Below, piece by piece: positions 16,487 through 25,089 of a stretch of DNA of 64,000 nucleotides. Below the pieces are notes generated by a model. It was not told where the DNA came from. It did no database searches and saw nothing but the letters and a program-made list of their open reading frames with translations. The DNA is from Ferdinandcohnia salidurans (GTDB taxonomy: Bacteria; Bacillota; Bacilli; Bacillales; Bacillaceae_L). The first letter of the stretch is position 1. Every line of letters begins with the position of its first letter. Both the position numbers and the translations under genes were made by a program. The stretch spans positions 62,001 through 126,000 of the forward strand of contig NZ_JBHUEK010000029.1 in NCBI RefSeq assembly GCF_042680725.1, in the 5' to 3' direction.

Positions 16487-17998
16487 ATGACTAATAAACT
16501 AGATCGCATTAAGGACACCCGTCTACATGACCGTGTTGTTACACCCGAAGAAGCAGCAGAGTGGATTCAGGACGGTATGACATTAGGCCTTAGTGGCTTT
16601 ACACGTGCCGGTGACGTGAAAGCGGTACCATTCGCACTTGTAAAACGTGCCGAAACGGAAAGCCTAAAAGTAAACGTATATACAGGGGCATCATTAGGCT
16701 CTGATGTTGATAAATTATTCGCTGAAGCAGGAATTTTAGGTAAGCGTTTACCATTTCAAGCTGATCCAACAATGAGAAAAGGTATTAACAATGGGGACTT
16801 CTTATTTGTAGATCAGCATTTATCTCATACATCAGAATTAATTCGTTCAAATGTGATGGATGTCGATGTCGCAATTTTGGAAGCGATATCAATTGATGAA
16901 GATGGGTTAATCATTCCAACAACTTCAATCGGGAATTCTTTAACATTTGCACAGCATGCTAAATCAATCATTGTTGAAATCAACCTTGCACAAACAACTG
17001 AGCTTAAAGGAGTTCATGATTTATATGCACCAGGTAAGCAAGGCGAAAGAGAACCTATTCCGTTAACAAAGTCAGATGATCGAATTGGCTTGCCTGGAAT
17101 CAAAGTAGATGTAGAAAAAATCAAGGGAATTGTGTTTACAGACCAAACGGATTCTCCGTCAACAATCGTACCACCAGATGAAGAAACAGAAATAATGGCA
17201 CAGCATCTTTTAACCTTTTTACGAAAAGAAGTTGAAGCTGGCCGTTTAACAGAGAAGCTTGCACCACTACAATCTGGGATTGGATCTGTGGCAAATGCGG
17301 TACTACACGGTATGCTTGATTCTGATTTCACAGATTTAGAGGTTTATTCTGAAGTATTACAGGATGCGGTATTTGACTTAATGGATGCGGGCAAAGTAAG
17401 CTTTGCTTCTTGCTGTTCGATAACTTTATCAGAAGAAAAAATGAAAAAAGTGTTTGGGAACTTTGACAAGTATCGTGATCGTTTAATTATGCGACCACAG
17501 GAGATTTCAAATCATCCTGAGATTATCCGTCGTCTCGGACTGATTTCAATAAACACAGCACTTGAACTTGATATATACGGAAACGTCAATTCAACCCATG
17601 TGCTTGGTACAAAGATGATGAACGGAATCGGTGGTTCTGGTGACTTTGCTCGAAACGCACGCCTAGCGATTTTCGTTACAAAATCAATTGCAAAAGGTGG
17701 CGACATTTCAAGTATCGTTCCATTTGTCTCACATGTGGACCATACAGAGCATGATGTTGATGTCATCGTAACAGAACAAGGATATGCAGACTTACGAGGA
17801 CTTGCACCGAGAGAACGTGTGGAATTATTGATTGAAAACTGTGCACATCCAATGTATAAGCAACAGCTTCGTGATTACTACCAAGAAGCACTTACAAGAG
17901 GTGGCCAAACACCACATGTATTAGAAAAAGCATTCTCATGGCATACAAACTTTGCCCAACAAGGAACCATGCTAGAAAAAGAATTAGTAGAAGCGTAA
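16487..17998 (+). CDS. Succinate/acetate CoA-transferase (acetyl-CoA hydrolase family)
   Basis: A 503-residue class I CoA-transferase of the Cat1/AarC/ScpC type. E289 in 'VYSEVLQD' fits the catalytic glutamate that forms the glutamyl-CoA intermediate. 'GIGGSGDFARNARLAIF' is the conserved glycine-rich C-terminal motif, and 'TEQGYADLRGLAPRERVELLI' is diagnostic of the family. It exchanges CoA between acetyl-CoA and succinate (or a related acid) in the cytoplasm. The preceding LytTR regulator is the likely controller. The start is ATG after GGGATGGGAG. A strong terminator follows. Confidence 0.92.
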   Translation: MTNKLDRIKDTRLHDRVVTPEEAAEWIQDGMTLGLSGFTRAGDVKAVPFALVKRAETESLKVNVYTGASLGSDVDKLFAEAGILGKRLPFQADPTMRKGINNGDFLFVDQHLSHTSELIRSNVMDVDVAILEAISIDEDGLIIPTTSIGNSLTFAQHAKSIIVEINLAQTTELKGVHDLYAPGKQGEREPIPLTKSDDRIGLPGIKVDVEKIKGIVFTDQTDSPSTIVPPDEETEIMAQHLLTFLRKEVEAGRLTEKLAPLQSGIGSVANAVLHGMLDSDFTDLEVYSEVLQDAVFDLMDAGKVSFASCCSITLSEEKMKKVFGNFDKYRDRLIMRPQEISNHPEIIRRLGLISINTALELDIYGNVNSTHVLGTKMMNGIGGSGDFARNARLAIFVTKSIAKGGDISSIVPFVSHVDHTEHDVDVIVTEQGYADLRGLAPRERVELLIENCAHPMYKQQLRDYYQEALTRGGQTPHVLEKAFSWHTNFAQQGTMLEKELVEA

Positions 17999-18005
17999 AC
18001 CTAGA

Positions 18006-18043
18006 GCCGTATAAAGAAGAAATTCTTTATGCGGCATTTTTTT
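18006..18043 (+). terminator. CoA-transferase terminator
   Basis: GCCGTATAAAGAA and TTCTTTATGCGGC form a thirteen-position stem with one mismatch, followed by seven T residues. Confidence 0.88.
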
Positions 18044-18142
18044 GTGAGAAACCCTGTATCGAACATAGGCAAAAAGTAATATGTCCTACCAACTGTAATC
18101 ATGGTACGATTAACCAAAAGTGAAATAGAGAAGAGGGGTAGA

Positions 18143-18421
18143 ATGAAACAAGTTAAGGCATTTGTGGGGTGCTTTTTCATCGCGGTTTCTGCTTTTTTGT
18201 ATGCCACAAAACATGTTACGGCTGCAATCATATCATCTAATATGAATCGTCCAGACGTGAATTATTACGAAGGGGCATTCAAGGTCGTTGGATTTGGCAT
18301 TAATTTTTGGATTATCGCATCCTTACTTGTAGGGGTTGTTCTATTAATAAGCCTGATTACACAAGGAGCTACATTTCCATTTAAAAAGAAACAAGCACTC
18401 GAAGAAAATCCCCACCAATGA
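18143..18421 (+). CDS. Small two-helix membrane protein
   Basis: 92 residues. The first hydrophobic helix is at about 5-25, possibly a signal anchor. The second at about 55-78 ('INFWIIASLLVGVVLLISLI') is followed by a basic tail 'FPFKKKQ'. ATG 18143 is used because GAGGGGTAG precedes it. I do not recognise a characterised family. It is a single gene with its own terminator. Confidence 0.65.
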   Translation: MKQVKAFVGCFFIAVSAFLYATKHVTAAIISSNMNRPDVNYYEGAFKVVGFGINFWIIASLLVGVVLLISLITQGATFPFKKKQALEENPHQ

Positions 18422-18436
18422 ATGATGGGGATTTTG
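18405..18436 (+). terminator. Terminator overlapping the end of the small membrane gene
   Basis: AAAATCCCCA and TGGGGATTTT enclose the stop codon. Confidence 0.7.
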
Positions 18437-18457
18437 TAGAATAAACTGTTATATCAA

Positions 18458-18913
18458 TTAAAAAGGCTTTAAGATCATTAATGCAATGATAATCAAAAAG
18501 ACAGTATTCTCGAGATGTTCTACTCGAAAAAGTGCTTTTGCCAAAGGGTAGTATTCGGCAGGAATGTCTTCACCTTGATGTGATTCTAATAAAGCTTTTA
18601 CTGGCTTTGATTTAGGGGTAAGGGCGAATGGACCCATCGCTAGCGCAACAAGAAACAGCAATAAGCTTGTCACATACCAGCCCATTGTAAAGAGATAAGG
18701 ATTAATAGCCCCCATTAAAAGTCCAGAAACGAGCAGGAGTATACCGCCAACCATGACAAATATGTGTAGCCTATGTCTAATTGCATACGAATGTCTAAGC
18801 TCTGTCATCGTATCTCCCGACTTCACAACCGTTGTTAAAATAAAGCCAGGTCCCATTCCGAGGATGGCTGAAAAAATATGTATGAAAACAAGTGCTTGAT
18901 AAACAACATCCAT
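18458..18913 (-). CDS. DUF2269-family membrane protein
   Basis: 151 residues with four hydrophobic helices. The first is 'ALVFIHIFSAILGMGPGFILT' with a histidine, typical of DUF2269 (predicted integral membrane, possibly haem or quinone related). ATG 18913 is preferred because GGGGGA lies seven bases before it. The longer frame from 18928 has no such site. No operon partner. Confidence 0.75.
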   Translation of the reverse strand: MDVVYQALVFIHIFSAILGMGPGFILTTVVKSGDTMTELRHSYAIRHRLHIFVMVGGILLLVSGLLMGAINPYLFTMGWYVTSLLLFLVALAMGPFALTPKSKPVKALLESHQGEDIPAEYYPLAKALFRVEHLENTVFLIIIALMILKPF

Positions 18914-19092
18914 TTTATGGTCCCCCATTTACAACATATTCCACTATTATGATAGCACGATAATAAATAAGGTAAGTGATGTAACTCACAACTCCCTATT
19001 CATAATCTTACTATTTTGTGACAGTGGTTTTCCAGTAAAAGATACGTGGTATAATAGGAAAGAAGTCCTTAAAGTCTTAGAAAGGGGACAAT

Positions 19093-19521
19093 ATGGTGAA
19101 GAGTATCACAAAATTTTTATATATTGTTTTAGGTTTTATTTTCTTTGGCCTTGGGGTAGTAGGAATCGTATTGCCCATCATCCCAACTACGCCCCTGTTA
19201 CTACTAGCATCATTCTTTTTTGTAAAAGGATCGGAAAAATTTGATCGTTGGTTTAAAGGGACTAGTATCTATAAAAAGCATTTAGAAGGTTTTGTGAAGC
19301 GGCGTGAAATGACGTTAAAACAAAAGCTGACCATTTTGTTAACCGCAGATGCGATGATCGCAGTTCCATTTGTTATTTTAGATAGCATCTGGTTAAAATT
19401 ATTTTTGGTCGCAGTTGTTATTTATAAATACTATTATTTCATCACGAAAATAAAAACGGTAGCACCTGAAGATTATGCGATACATCAGCAGGCACTTTTT
19501 GAAAAAACAAGTCATAAATAG
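19093..19521 (+). CDS. DUF454 (YbaN-like) membrane protein
   Basis: 142 residues. The opening 'LGFIFFGLGVVGIVLPIIPTTPLLLLASFFF' pattern is diagnostic of DUF454, with two further helices near 90-120. The arginine/lysine-rich stretch 'KGTSIYKKHLEGFVKRR' lies between. Function is unknown. AAAGGGG precedes the ATG. It converges on the ASCH gene, sharing a terminator. Confidence 0.88.
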   Translation: MVKSITKFLYIVLGFIFFGLGVVGIVLPIIPTTPLLLLASFFFVKGSEKFDRWFKGTSIYKKHLEGFVKRREMTLKQKLTILLTADAMIAVPFVILDSIWLKLFLVAVVIYKYYYFITKIKTVAPEDYAIHQQALFEKTSHK

Positions 19522-19522
19522 A

Positions 19523-19559
19523 GAAAACCCTTGTCCATCTTATAATGACAAGGGTTTTC
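19523..19559. terminator. Bidirectional terminator
   Basis: GAAAACCCTTGTC and GACAAGGGTTTTC, between the convergent DUF454 and ASCH genes. Confidence 0.85.
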
Positions 19560-19567
19560 TGATGTTA

Positions 19568-19909
19568 TTAATTGACTTTACTAAACTCATGAACCCAAAC
19601 TTTCATATGAGGGAGCCAAGGCATACCAGGATGGTAGGAAAGAATCGATTCTTTGTATTCGTCAACAGTATCAAAGCCTTCCCTTTTCGCATCCTCGTCT
19701 GTCAACTCACCAAGGGATTGTTCATATACACGGTCAATTTTAAATTGTTGACCCTCAAGTGTCATGATTTCTCCAACATCTGCATATCGACCATTTCTAC
19801 GTGTAGCTGTTTTTTTACCTTCTAAAACTTTTTTTACGTCTGACTCCATTGTCACAAGACGCTCAATGGAACATGTTTTAGCTGGTAATTCATTATTTGG
19901 TGTAGTCAT
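19568..19909 (-). CDS. ASCH-domain protein
   Basis: 113 residues in the size range of single ASCH domains, a PUA-like fold associated with RNA or modified nucleotides. The signature 'VLEGKKTATRRNGRY' near 30-45, then 'GEIMTLEGQQFKIDRVYEQSLGELTDEDAKREGF', matches. ATG 19909 is chosen because AAAGGAG lies seven bases upstream. The TTG six bases earlier is too close to it. Some ASCH proteins hydrolyse acetylcytidine, which was not tested here. Confidence 0.8.
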   Translation of the reverse strand: MTTPNNELPAKTCSIERLVTMESDVKKVLEGKKTATRRNGRYADVGEIMTLEGQQFKIDRVYEQSLGELTDEDAKREGFDTVDEYKESILSYHPGMPWLPHMKVWVHEFSKVN

Positions 19910-19988
19910 TAACAAGCTCCTTTCAACTTACAGTTTTCAATAATATTTCCCATCATTACTATACACTTTAACAAGGAATATTGACAAC

Positions 19989-20888
19989 TTAGGTTGTTTT
20001 TCGATCAAAATACCTTCTCAAGCCTTCCCCTAGAATGGTAAAAGTAAACATCGTAAAGGAGATTGCAACACAGGTCCAAAATGGAATCCAAATCGAGCTA
20101 ATCATGTCTTTTCTAGCTTGTCCGAGTAACGTTGGCCAGTTAAGACTTGTATTAATCATCTCTCCGACACCATAATTGGTTTGAACAAACACTTGTGAAA
20201 GAAACACACCAAAAATACCTAATTGTGCGATTAAAAGACAGGTTCTTCCGATATCAATAAAGAAATTGACCATAATGGCAGGGTATGTATTGGGTAAAAT
20301 GTTTCCTAACGCAAGTCGAAGTGGGGAAATGCCGACTGTAATTCCAGCCTCTATATACGGTTTCCTTACGATTCTTTGGGTTTCCTCACGGATGATGTGA
20401 CTTACTTTTCCAACCTCAATTAATGCTAAAAGTAAAACCGACCACCACAAGCGATTTTCATTCATTACAAGGGCTGGAATTGCCAATAAAAGCAGTGCCG
20501 AAAAAATAATCGGAATACTAGAAAAGACATTGTTCCAAGTTGTAACAATCCAAGAAAACGGATTATTTTTACGTGTTGCTAGTAACCCAAGAGGGATGGC
20601 TAAACAATAGCGAATAACCACAATTCCTAAGATGATTTTTAGTGTATCTTTCGCACCAACGATGATCACACTTAATAAATCTCTACCTTCATGGTCAGAG
20701 CCAAATGGAGGTTGTTGTCCTGGTGAAAAAGGTGCTTTAAGCAACCCCTTGCCGCCGTCTAAAAAACGAATTCTGCCCTCTTCAATTCCTTCTTTAACAT
20801 ATGGTATATGTGGACCCACAAAGGTAATGAGAAGAAGAATACTTAACATAAATATGCCAGTGATTAAAAACCAATTTCGATTTAACAT
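19989..20888 (-). CDS. OppC-like peptide/nickel ABC transporter permease
   Basis: A 299-residue permease with about six membrane helices and the family's EAA loop 'EAGITVGISPLRLALGNILPNTYPAIM'. The extracytoplasmic segment 'GTDHEGRD'-like 'FGSDHEGRDLLSVII' is typical of DppC/OppC. It forms a pair with the OppB-like gene immediately upstream on the same strand. No binding protein or ATPase is adjacent, which is unusual for this transporter type. Confidence 0.82.
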   Translation of the reverse strand: MLNRNWFLITGIFMLSILLLITFVGPHIPYVKEGIEEGRIRFLDGGKGLLKAPFSPGQQPPFGSDHEGRDLLSVIIVGAKDTLKIILGIVVIRYCLAIPLGLLATRKNNPFSWIVTTWNNVFSSIPIIFSALLLLAIPALVMNENRLWWSVLLLALIEVGKVSHIIREETQRIVRKPYIEAGITVGISPLRLALGNILPNTYPAIMVNFFIDIGRTCLLIAQLGIFGVFLSQVFVQTNYGVGEMINTSLNWPTLLGQARKDMISSIWIPFWTCVAISFTMFTFTILGEGLRRYFDRKTT

Positions 20889-20897
20889 AAAACACCC

Positions 20898-21815
20898 CTA
20901 TTTTGGATCTAATCTCATTTTGAGTACTTGGCTTATCATATGAGCCACCATCACAAGTATTAGAAAGCTAATACAAATTCCAATGATTAGACCACGTTCA
21001 TCGGCACCGCCACCTGGCGGGATAAAGTTGGTATAGCCAATTGCCGAAAATAATCGATAGGCAGCTCCTTGGTAACCTAGTAAATATTCGACAACCAATA
21101 GGTTTGATAAAACAAATACCATTATTGATTGCAAATGACTAGAAACCGTGATTAAGCACGATCTCATCATATGATTGAGCAACACTTTATTTTTTGTGAA
21201 TCCCTTAGCAAATGCCACTTGAATGTAAGGTTCGCGGTCCTGAGTTAGAAGTGAAACCGACGTGATTCTTGCAACATAAAGCATAGGCGCAATTGATACG
21301 AGAATACTGGGTGCGATAAATTTCCACCAGGCTTCCGTTCCCATGATGCTAAAATCCGGTACATATAATAGTAGAAAATAGCTTAAACAAATGATAATAA
21401 AAAAGTCAGGAACTCCTGAGAGGAACCAGGTGGCACCACTTCCTAAAAAGCTCTTTTTCGAATTTGTCCATCGATAGTCAAGAATCCCTTTTACTATTCC
21501 GAACACGACACTAAGAATGAACCCAATCACAATGATTTTAAGACTTCTCGGAAAAAACTTCGCAATTTCATCTTCGGCTGAGAGGGAGGCGAATTTAGTT
21601 CCTCCAAGACTTTTATTCTCATAAACATCTTTTAAAAATGTGCCTACACTCGTTGCATATTCTTTCAAATTAAATTGATAGGAATACTCAACAGTCATTG
21701 CCTTACCGGAAAAATCAATACTAGGTTCGCGAGGGAAAAGTACAAATAATATCACACATAGAAATACACATAAATAAATGGCTAAAATCTTTCCGAACTC
21801 TTTCACAACCCCCAC
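20898..21815 (-). CDS. OppB-like ABC transporter permease
   Basis: About 305 residues from GTG 21815, which follows AAGGAAGG at seven bases. The longer frame from 21884 adds 23 residues without a good site. One N-terminal helix, a large external loop, then five helices with the EAA segment 'VAFAKGFTKNKVLLNHMMRS'. It is followed after nine bases by the OppC-like gene. The pair should form a channel for peptides or nickel, but needs ATPases from elsewhere. Confidence 0.8.
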   Translation of the reverse strand: MGVVKEFGKILAIYLCVFLCVILFVLFPREPSIDFSGKAMTVEYSYQFNLKEYATSVGTFLKDVYENKSLGGTKFASLSAEDEIAKFFPRSLKIIVIGFILSVVFGIVKGILDYRWTNSKKSFLGSGATWFLSGVPDFFIIICLSYFLLLYVPDFSIMGTEAWWKFIAPSILVSIAPMLYVARITSVSLLTQDREPYIQVAFAKGFTKNKVLLNHMMRSCLITVSSHLQSIMVFVLSNLLVVEYLLGYQGAAYRLFSAIGYTNFIPPGGGADERGLIIGICISFLILVMVAHMISQVLKMRLDPK

Positions 21816-22058
21816 AAAGACACCTTCCTTTTCGAAAATAGCTACTATTCTAAATATATTCGATATTCCAGTTCCTGTCATCACCCGATTTGTCGTTTGG
21901 TTAGTTCTATAGTTCTATATATGGTTCATAAAATGTAACGATAGGCATACATCAAAGGGGGAAAAACAATTCTATATTTCTTTTAGACTATCATTGTGAT
22001 AATATAGGAAAAAAGTTAACTATTTTAAATTTTATAAAAAGTGAAAGGGGTTACATAT

Positions 22059-22892
22059 GTGAAGAAAATAACGGTTTTTTCAATCATGCTTGTATTTCTC
22101 TTCTTGGCAGCCTGTGGAACTAGCGATACGAGTGGGACAGGCGGAGAAAAAGAGGGAGAAGATACAGGGAAAAAGACACTTAAGGTTATGACAGATGCGG
22201 CATATGCACCATTCGAGTTTATGGAAGGTGACAAAATCGTTGGTTTCGAAATTGATGTGCTTAATGCTGTAGCTGAGGAGGCAGGCTACGAACTAGATAT
22301 TAAACATACGGGTTGGGATCCAATTTTTGTTGAATTAAATAAAGGTTCGTATGATATGGCTATCTCGTCGATTTCGATTACCGAAGACCGTAAGAAGGAG
22401 TATCTATTTACGATTCCGTTTTTCCTATCAACGAATAAAATTATGATCCCTGAAGATAGTAATATTCAAACTGCTGATGATTTGAAAGGAAAAAAGGTAG
22501 CGGTTCAAGCATCGACCACTGGACATTTCGCGGTTGAAAAAGTACTCGGTGAAAAGCATCCTGACATTAAAGCATTTGAAAATAATAACTTAGCCATTCT
22601 TGAGCTTGAAAGCGGTGGAGCGGATGCGGTTGTAGCGGATAACGGTGTTATTGAATACTACGCAGCGCAAAATCCAGACAAAAAGCTAAAGGTTGTTGGT
22701 GACAAAGATACATTTGATGCTGAATTCTACGGCATGATGTTCCCTGAGGGCAGTGACGACTTAAAAGCTGATTTGGATAAAGCAATTGAAGCCATTATAG
22801 AAAGTGGAAAATACACGGAAATTTATAAAGAATGGTTTGGAGCAGAGCCAGATTTAGAAGCATTAAAGGCAGAACAAGAAGCTTCGAAATAA
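22059..22892 (+). CDS. Polar amino-acid ABC transporter substrate-binding lipoprotein
   Basis: A 277-residue secreted lipoprotein. GTG 22059 follows AAAGGGG by eight bases. The lipobox is 'LFLAAC' with C19, so it is anchored to the outer membrane face. The SBP_bac_3 fold follows: 'LKVMTDAAYAPFEFMEGDKIVGFEIDV', 'DMAISSISITEDRKKEY' and 'GKKVAVQASTTGHFAVE'. It delivers an amino acid such as glutamine, arginine or cystine to the permease encoded next. The ligand was not resolved. Confidence 0.92.
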   Translation: MKKITVFSIMLVFLFLAACGTSDTSGTGGEKEGEDTGKKTLKVMTDAAYAPFEFMEGDKIVGFEIDVLNAVAEEAGYELDIKHTGWDPIFVELNKGSYDMAISSISITEDRKKEYLFTIPFFLSTNKIMIPEDSNIQTADDLKGKKVAVQASTTGHFAVEKVLGEKHPDIKAFENNNLAILELESGGADAVVADNGVIEYYAAQNPDKKLKVVGDKDTFDAEFYGMMFPEGSDDLKADLDKAIEAIIESGKYTEIYKEWFGAEPDLEALKAEQEASK

Positions 22893-22899
22893 ACGAGTG

Positions 22900-22938
22900 A
22901 GAAATTGCGTAACGACTTCAATGTGTTACGCAATTTTT
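22900..22938 (+). terminator. Hairpin between binding-protein and permease genes
   Basis: AAATTGCGTAAC and GTGTTACGCAATTT with a T run. Partial termination here would give more binding protein than permease. Confidence 0.75.
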
Positions 22939-22961
22939 GGCTATAAAAAGGGGGACACACC

Positions 22962-23618
22962 ATGGATTTTAGGTTTGATATAATCATAGATTATCTTCCC
23001 TATTTTGGGAGAGGAGCATTATTAACCATCGGTTTATCGATTGCTGGAATCTTACTTGGGACAATCCTAGGTCTATTTATTGGCCTTGGAAAAATGATCC
23101 GTAATAAATGGATTGCTCTTCCATTTATGTTTTACGTAACTTTCTTCCGCGGGACACCACTACTCGTCCAAATCTTTTTAGTTCACTTTGGGGTTGTTCC
23201 CCTATTTTTAGGTGGAACAAACGGAATTGTTGCAGGTGTTATTGCACTTACATTAAATGCATCAGCCTACATAGCAGAGATTTTTAGAGCGGGTATCCAA
23301 TCCCTTGACCGTGGGCAAATGGAAGCCGCTCGCTCGTTGGGAATGACACATGCTCAAGCGATGAGATACGTCATTATTCCTCAAGCATTTAAACGAATGA
23401 TCCCTCCATTAGGAAACGAATTTGTTATTCTAATAAAAGATTCATCCCTTCTGTCGGTAGTAGCAACACCGGAATTAATGCACTGGGGCCGCATGATGAC
23501 TGGCCAATATGCGCGTGTGTGGGAACCATATTTAACTGCGGCCTTCATTTATTTGATTTTAACTCTTTCATTGACAATCCTACTAAACTATCTTGAAAAG
23601 AGGTTGAAAACAGAATGA
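22962..23618 (+). CDS. Polar amino-acid ABC transporter permease
   Basis: A 218-residue membrane subunit of the HisM/GlnP family with about five helices. The EAA motif 'EAARSLGMTHAQAMRYVIIPQA' lies near residue 125. It starts at an ATG behind AAAGGGGG, and its stop overlaps the ATPase start (ATGA). A homodimer is expected in the membrane. Confidence 0.92.
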   Translation: MDFRFDIIIDYLPYFGRGALLTIGLSIAGILLGTILGLFIGLGKMIRNKWIALPFMFYVTFFRGTPLLVQIFLVHFGVVPLFLGGTNGIVAGVIALTLNASAYIAEIFRAGIQSLDRGQMEAARSLGMTHAQAMRYVIIPQAFKRMIPPLGNEFVILIKDSSLLSVVATPELMHWGRMMTGQYARVWEPYLTAAFIYLILTLSLTILLNYLEKRLKTE

Positions 23619-24337
23619 TCAAAGTAGACAATATAAAAAAATCCTTTGGGAAGAATGAAGTGTTAAAAGGAATCTCAGTTGATATTCAGCCCCAGGAGGT
23701 TGTGGTAGTCATTGGTCCTTCGGGATCCGGGAAATCAACTTTTTTACGTTGCATTAATTTATTGGAGACCATAGATGAAGGGCATGTTTTTATAGAGGGT
23801 GTCGATATTACTGATAAGAAAACAAATATCAATTCAATTAGAACAGATGTCGGGATGGTGTTCCAGCAGTTTAACTTATTTCCTCACAAAACCGTCATGG
23901 AGAATATTATGCTTTCGCCATTGAAAGTAAAGAAGGTTTCGAATGAAAAAGCGTATAATAAAGGGATGGAGTTATTGAAAAAGGTTGGTCTTGAAGAGAA
24001 AGCAGACGCTTATCCGGATTCATTGTCTGGTGGTCAAAAACAGCGTGTTGCGATTGCGAGAGCACTAGCCATGGAACCTAGAATCATGCTTTTTGATGAA
24101 CCAACTTCTGCGCTTGACCCTGAAATGGTTGGGGAAGTTTTAGAGGTTATGAAGCAACTGGCACGAGAAGGAATGACAATGGTGGTCGTGACCCATGAAA
24201 TGGGCTTCGCTCGTGAAGTGGGTGACCGTGTTCTTTTCATGGATGGTGGCTATATTGTTGAGGAGAATCAACCAAAGGAATTATTTGAAAATCCACAACA
24301 TGACCGTATGAAAGCATTTTTGAGTAAAGTATTGTAA
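23615..24337 (+). CDS. Polar amino-acid ABC transporter ATPase (GlnQ-like)
   Basis: 240 residues. Walker A 'GPSGSGKST' at about 34-42, Q-loop 'VFQQFNLF', signature 'LSGGQKQRVAIARAL', Walker B 'IMLFDEPTSALDP' and H-loop 'VTHEMGFA'. It energises uptake of the amino acid bound by the preceding lipoprotein. It overlaps the permease by four bases, so the two are translationally coupled. Confidence 0.95.
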   Translation: MIKVDNIKKSFGKNEVLKGISVDIQPQEVVVVIGPSGSGKSTFLRCINLLETIDEGHVFIEGVDITDKKTNINSIRTDVGMVFQQFNLFPHKTVMENIMLSPLKVKKVSNEKAYNKGMELLKKVGLEEKADAYPDSLSGGQKQRVAIARALAMEPRIMLFDEPTSALDPEMVGEVLEVMKQLAREGMTMVVVTHEMGFAREVGDRVLFMDGGYIVEENQPKELFENPQHDRMKAFLSKVL

Positions 24338-24345
24338 ATGGGGAT

Positions 24346-24380
24346 ACCTGGCATCATTTTGTGTCAGGTTATTTTAACTT
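24346..24380 (+). terminator. Terminator of the amino-acid importer operon
   Basis: ACCTGGCA and TGTCAGGT with a short loop and a T-rich tail. Confidence 0.65.
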
Positions 24381-24383
24381 TAT

Positions 24384-24490
24384 TCTGTTGAATAAAGTAA
24401 AAGCCTCCGGCGGATGCCACGATTTTTCAGAGGTAATTTTTCGAGCAAGCCCGAAAAAAATCGGGCGCAAATACGCCAAGGCGCATTTGA
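24384..24490. repeat. Dispersed intergenic repeat, short copy
   Basis: Shares both ends with the copy at 2909-3070 (GCCTCCGGCGGATGCCACGA at the left, AAATACGCCAAGGCG at the right) but lacks the central ~60 bases that carry the ACGCC/GGCAACG stem. Confidence 0.8.
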
Positions 24491-24508
24491 TAGGAGGAGA
24501 TCAACATC

Positions 24509-25045
24509 ATGGACATGATTGAAAAAGCAATTATTGTTGCGAGTAAAGCACATGACGGGCAGTATCGTAAACTAACGAAAATTCCATATATTACACATCC
24601 ACTTGGGGTAGGACTTATTTTAATGAAAATAAATGCACGCACCGAACTAGTAGCTGCAGGAATATTACACGATACAGTGGAGGATACCGAGTTAACTCTA
24701 ACGGATATTAGAGACGGCTTTGGTGATGAGGTAGCAGAACTTGTGGACGGTTGTTCAGAGCCGGATAAATCTCTGCCGTGGGAAGCAAGGAAAGAACATA
24801 CGATTTCATTTCTAAGGACTGCCTCAGAAGATAACCGAACAGTCGTATGTGCGGATAAGCTACATAATATCCGGTCAATCATCCGAGACTATGAGGAGCA
24901 GGGCGATCAAGTTTGGCGCAGATTTAGCCGTGGTAAGGATAAACAAGAGTGGTATTACCGGAATGTAGCCCAAAGCCTAGGTAATGCCTCAACTTTTCCA
25001 TTACTAGAAGAGCTTAAAAAGGAAATCGACATATTGTTTGGTTAG
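24509..25045 (+). CDS. Standalone HD-domain (p)ppGpp hydrolase (MESH1/SpoT-H like)
   Basis: A 178-residue single HD domain. Metal ligands visible: H15 in 'AHDGQYRK', 'YITHPLGVG', 'ILHDTVEDT' (the HD pair plus the ED motif essential for pyrophosphohydrolase) and 'ADKLHNIRS'. It has no synthetase, TGS or ACT domain. That set is typical of small alarmone hydrolases, which cut ppGpp to GDP and pyrophosphate and use Mn2+. It starts at ATG 24509 after AGGAGG, just downstream of the dispersed repeat. Confidence 0.82.
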   Translation: MDMIEKAIIVASKAHDGQYRKLTKIPYITHPLGVGLILMKINARTELVAAGILHDTVEDTELTLTDIRDGFGDEVAELVDGCSEPDKSLPWEARKEHTISFLRTASEDNRTVVCADKLHNIRSIIRDYEEQGDQVWRRFSRGKDKQEWYYRNVAQSLGNASTFPLLEELKKEIDILFG

Positions 25046-25054
25046 GAATAACTG

Positions 25055-25086
25055 TGTCTCAAAGATAATCTTTGGGGCATTTTTTA
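25055..25086 (+). terminator. HD-hydrolase terminator
   Basis: TGTCTCAAAGAT and ATCTTTGGGGCA pair (with G-T pairs) into a long stem followed by six T residues. Confidence 0.8.
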
Positions 25087-25089
25087 ATG

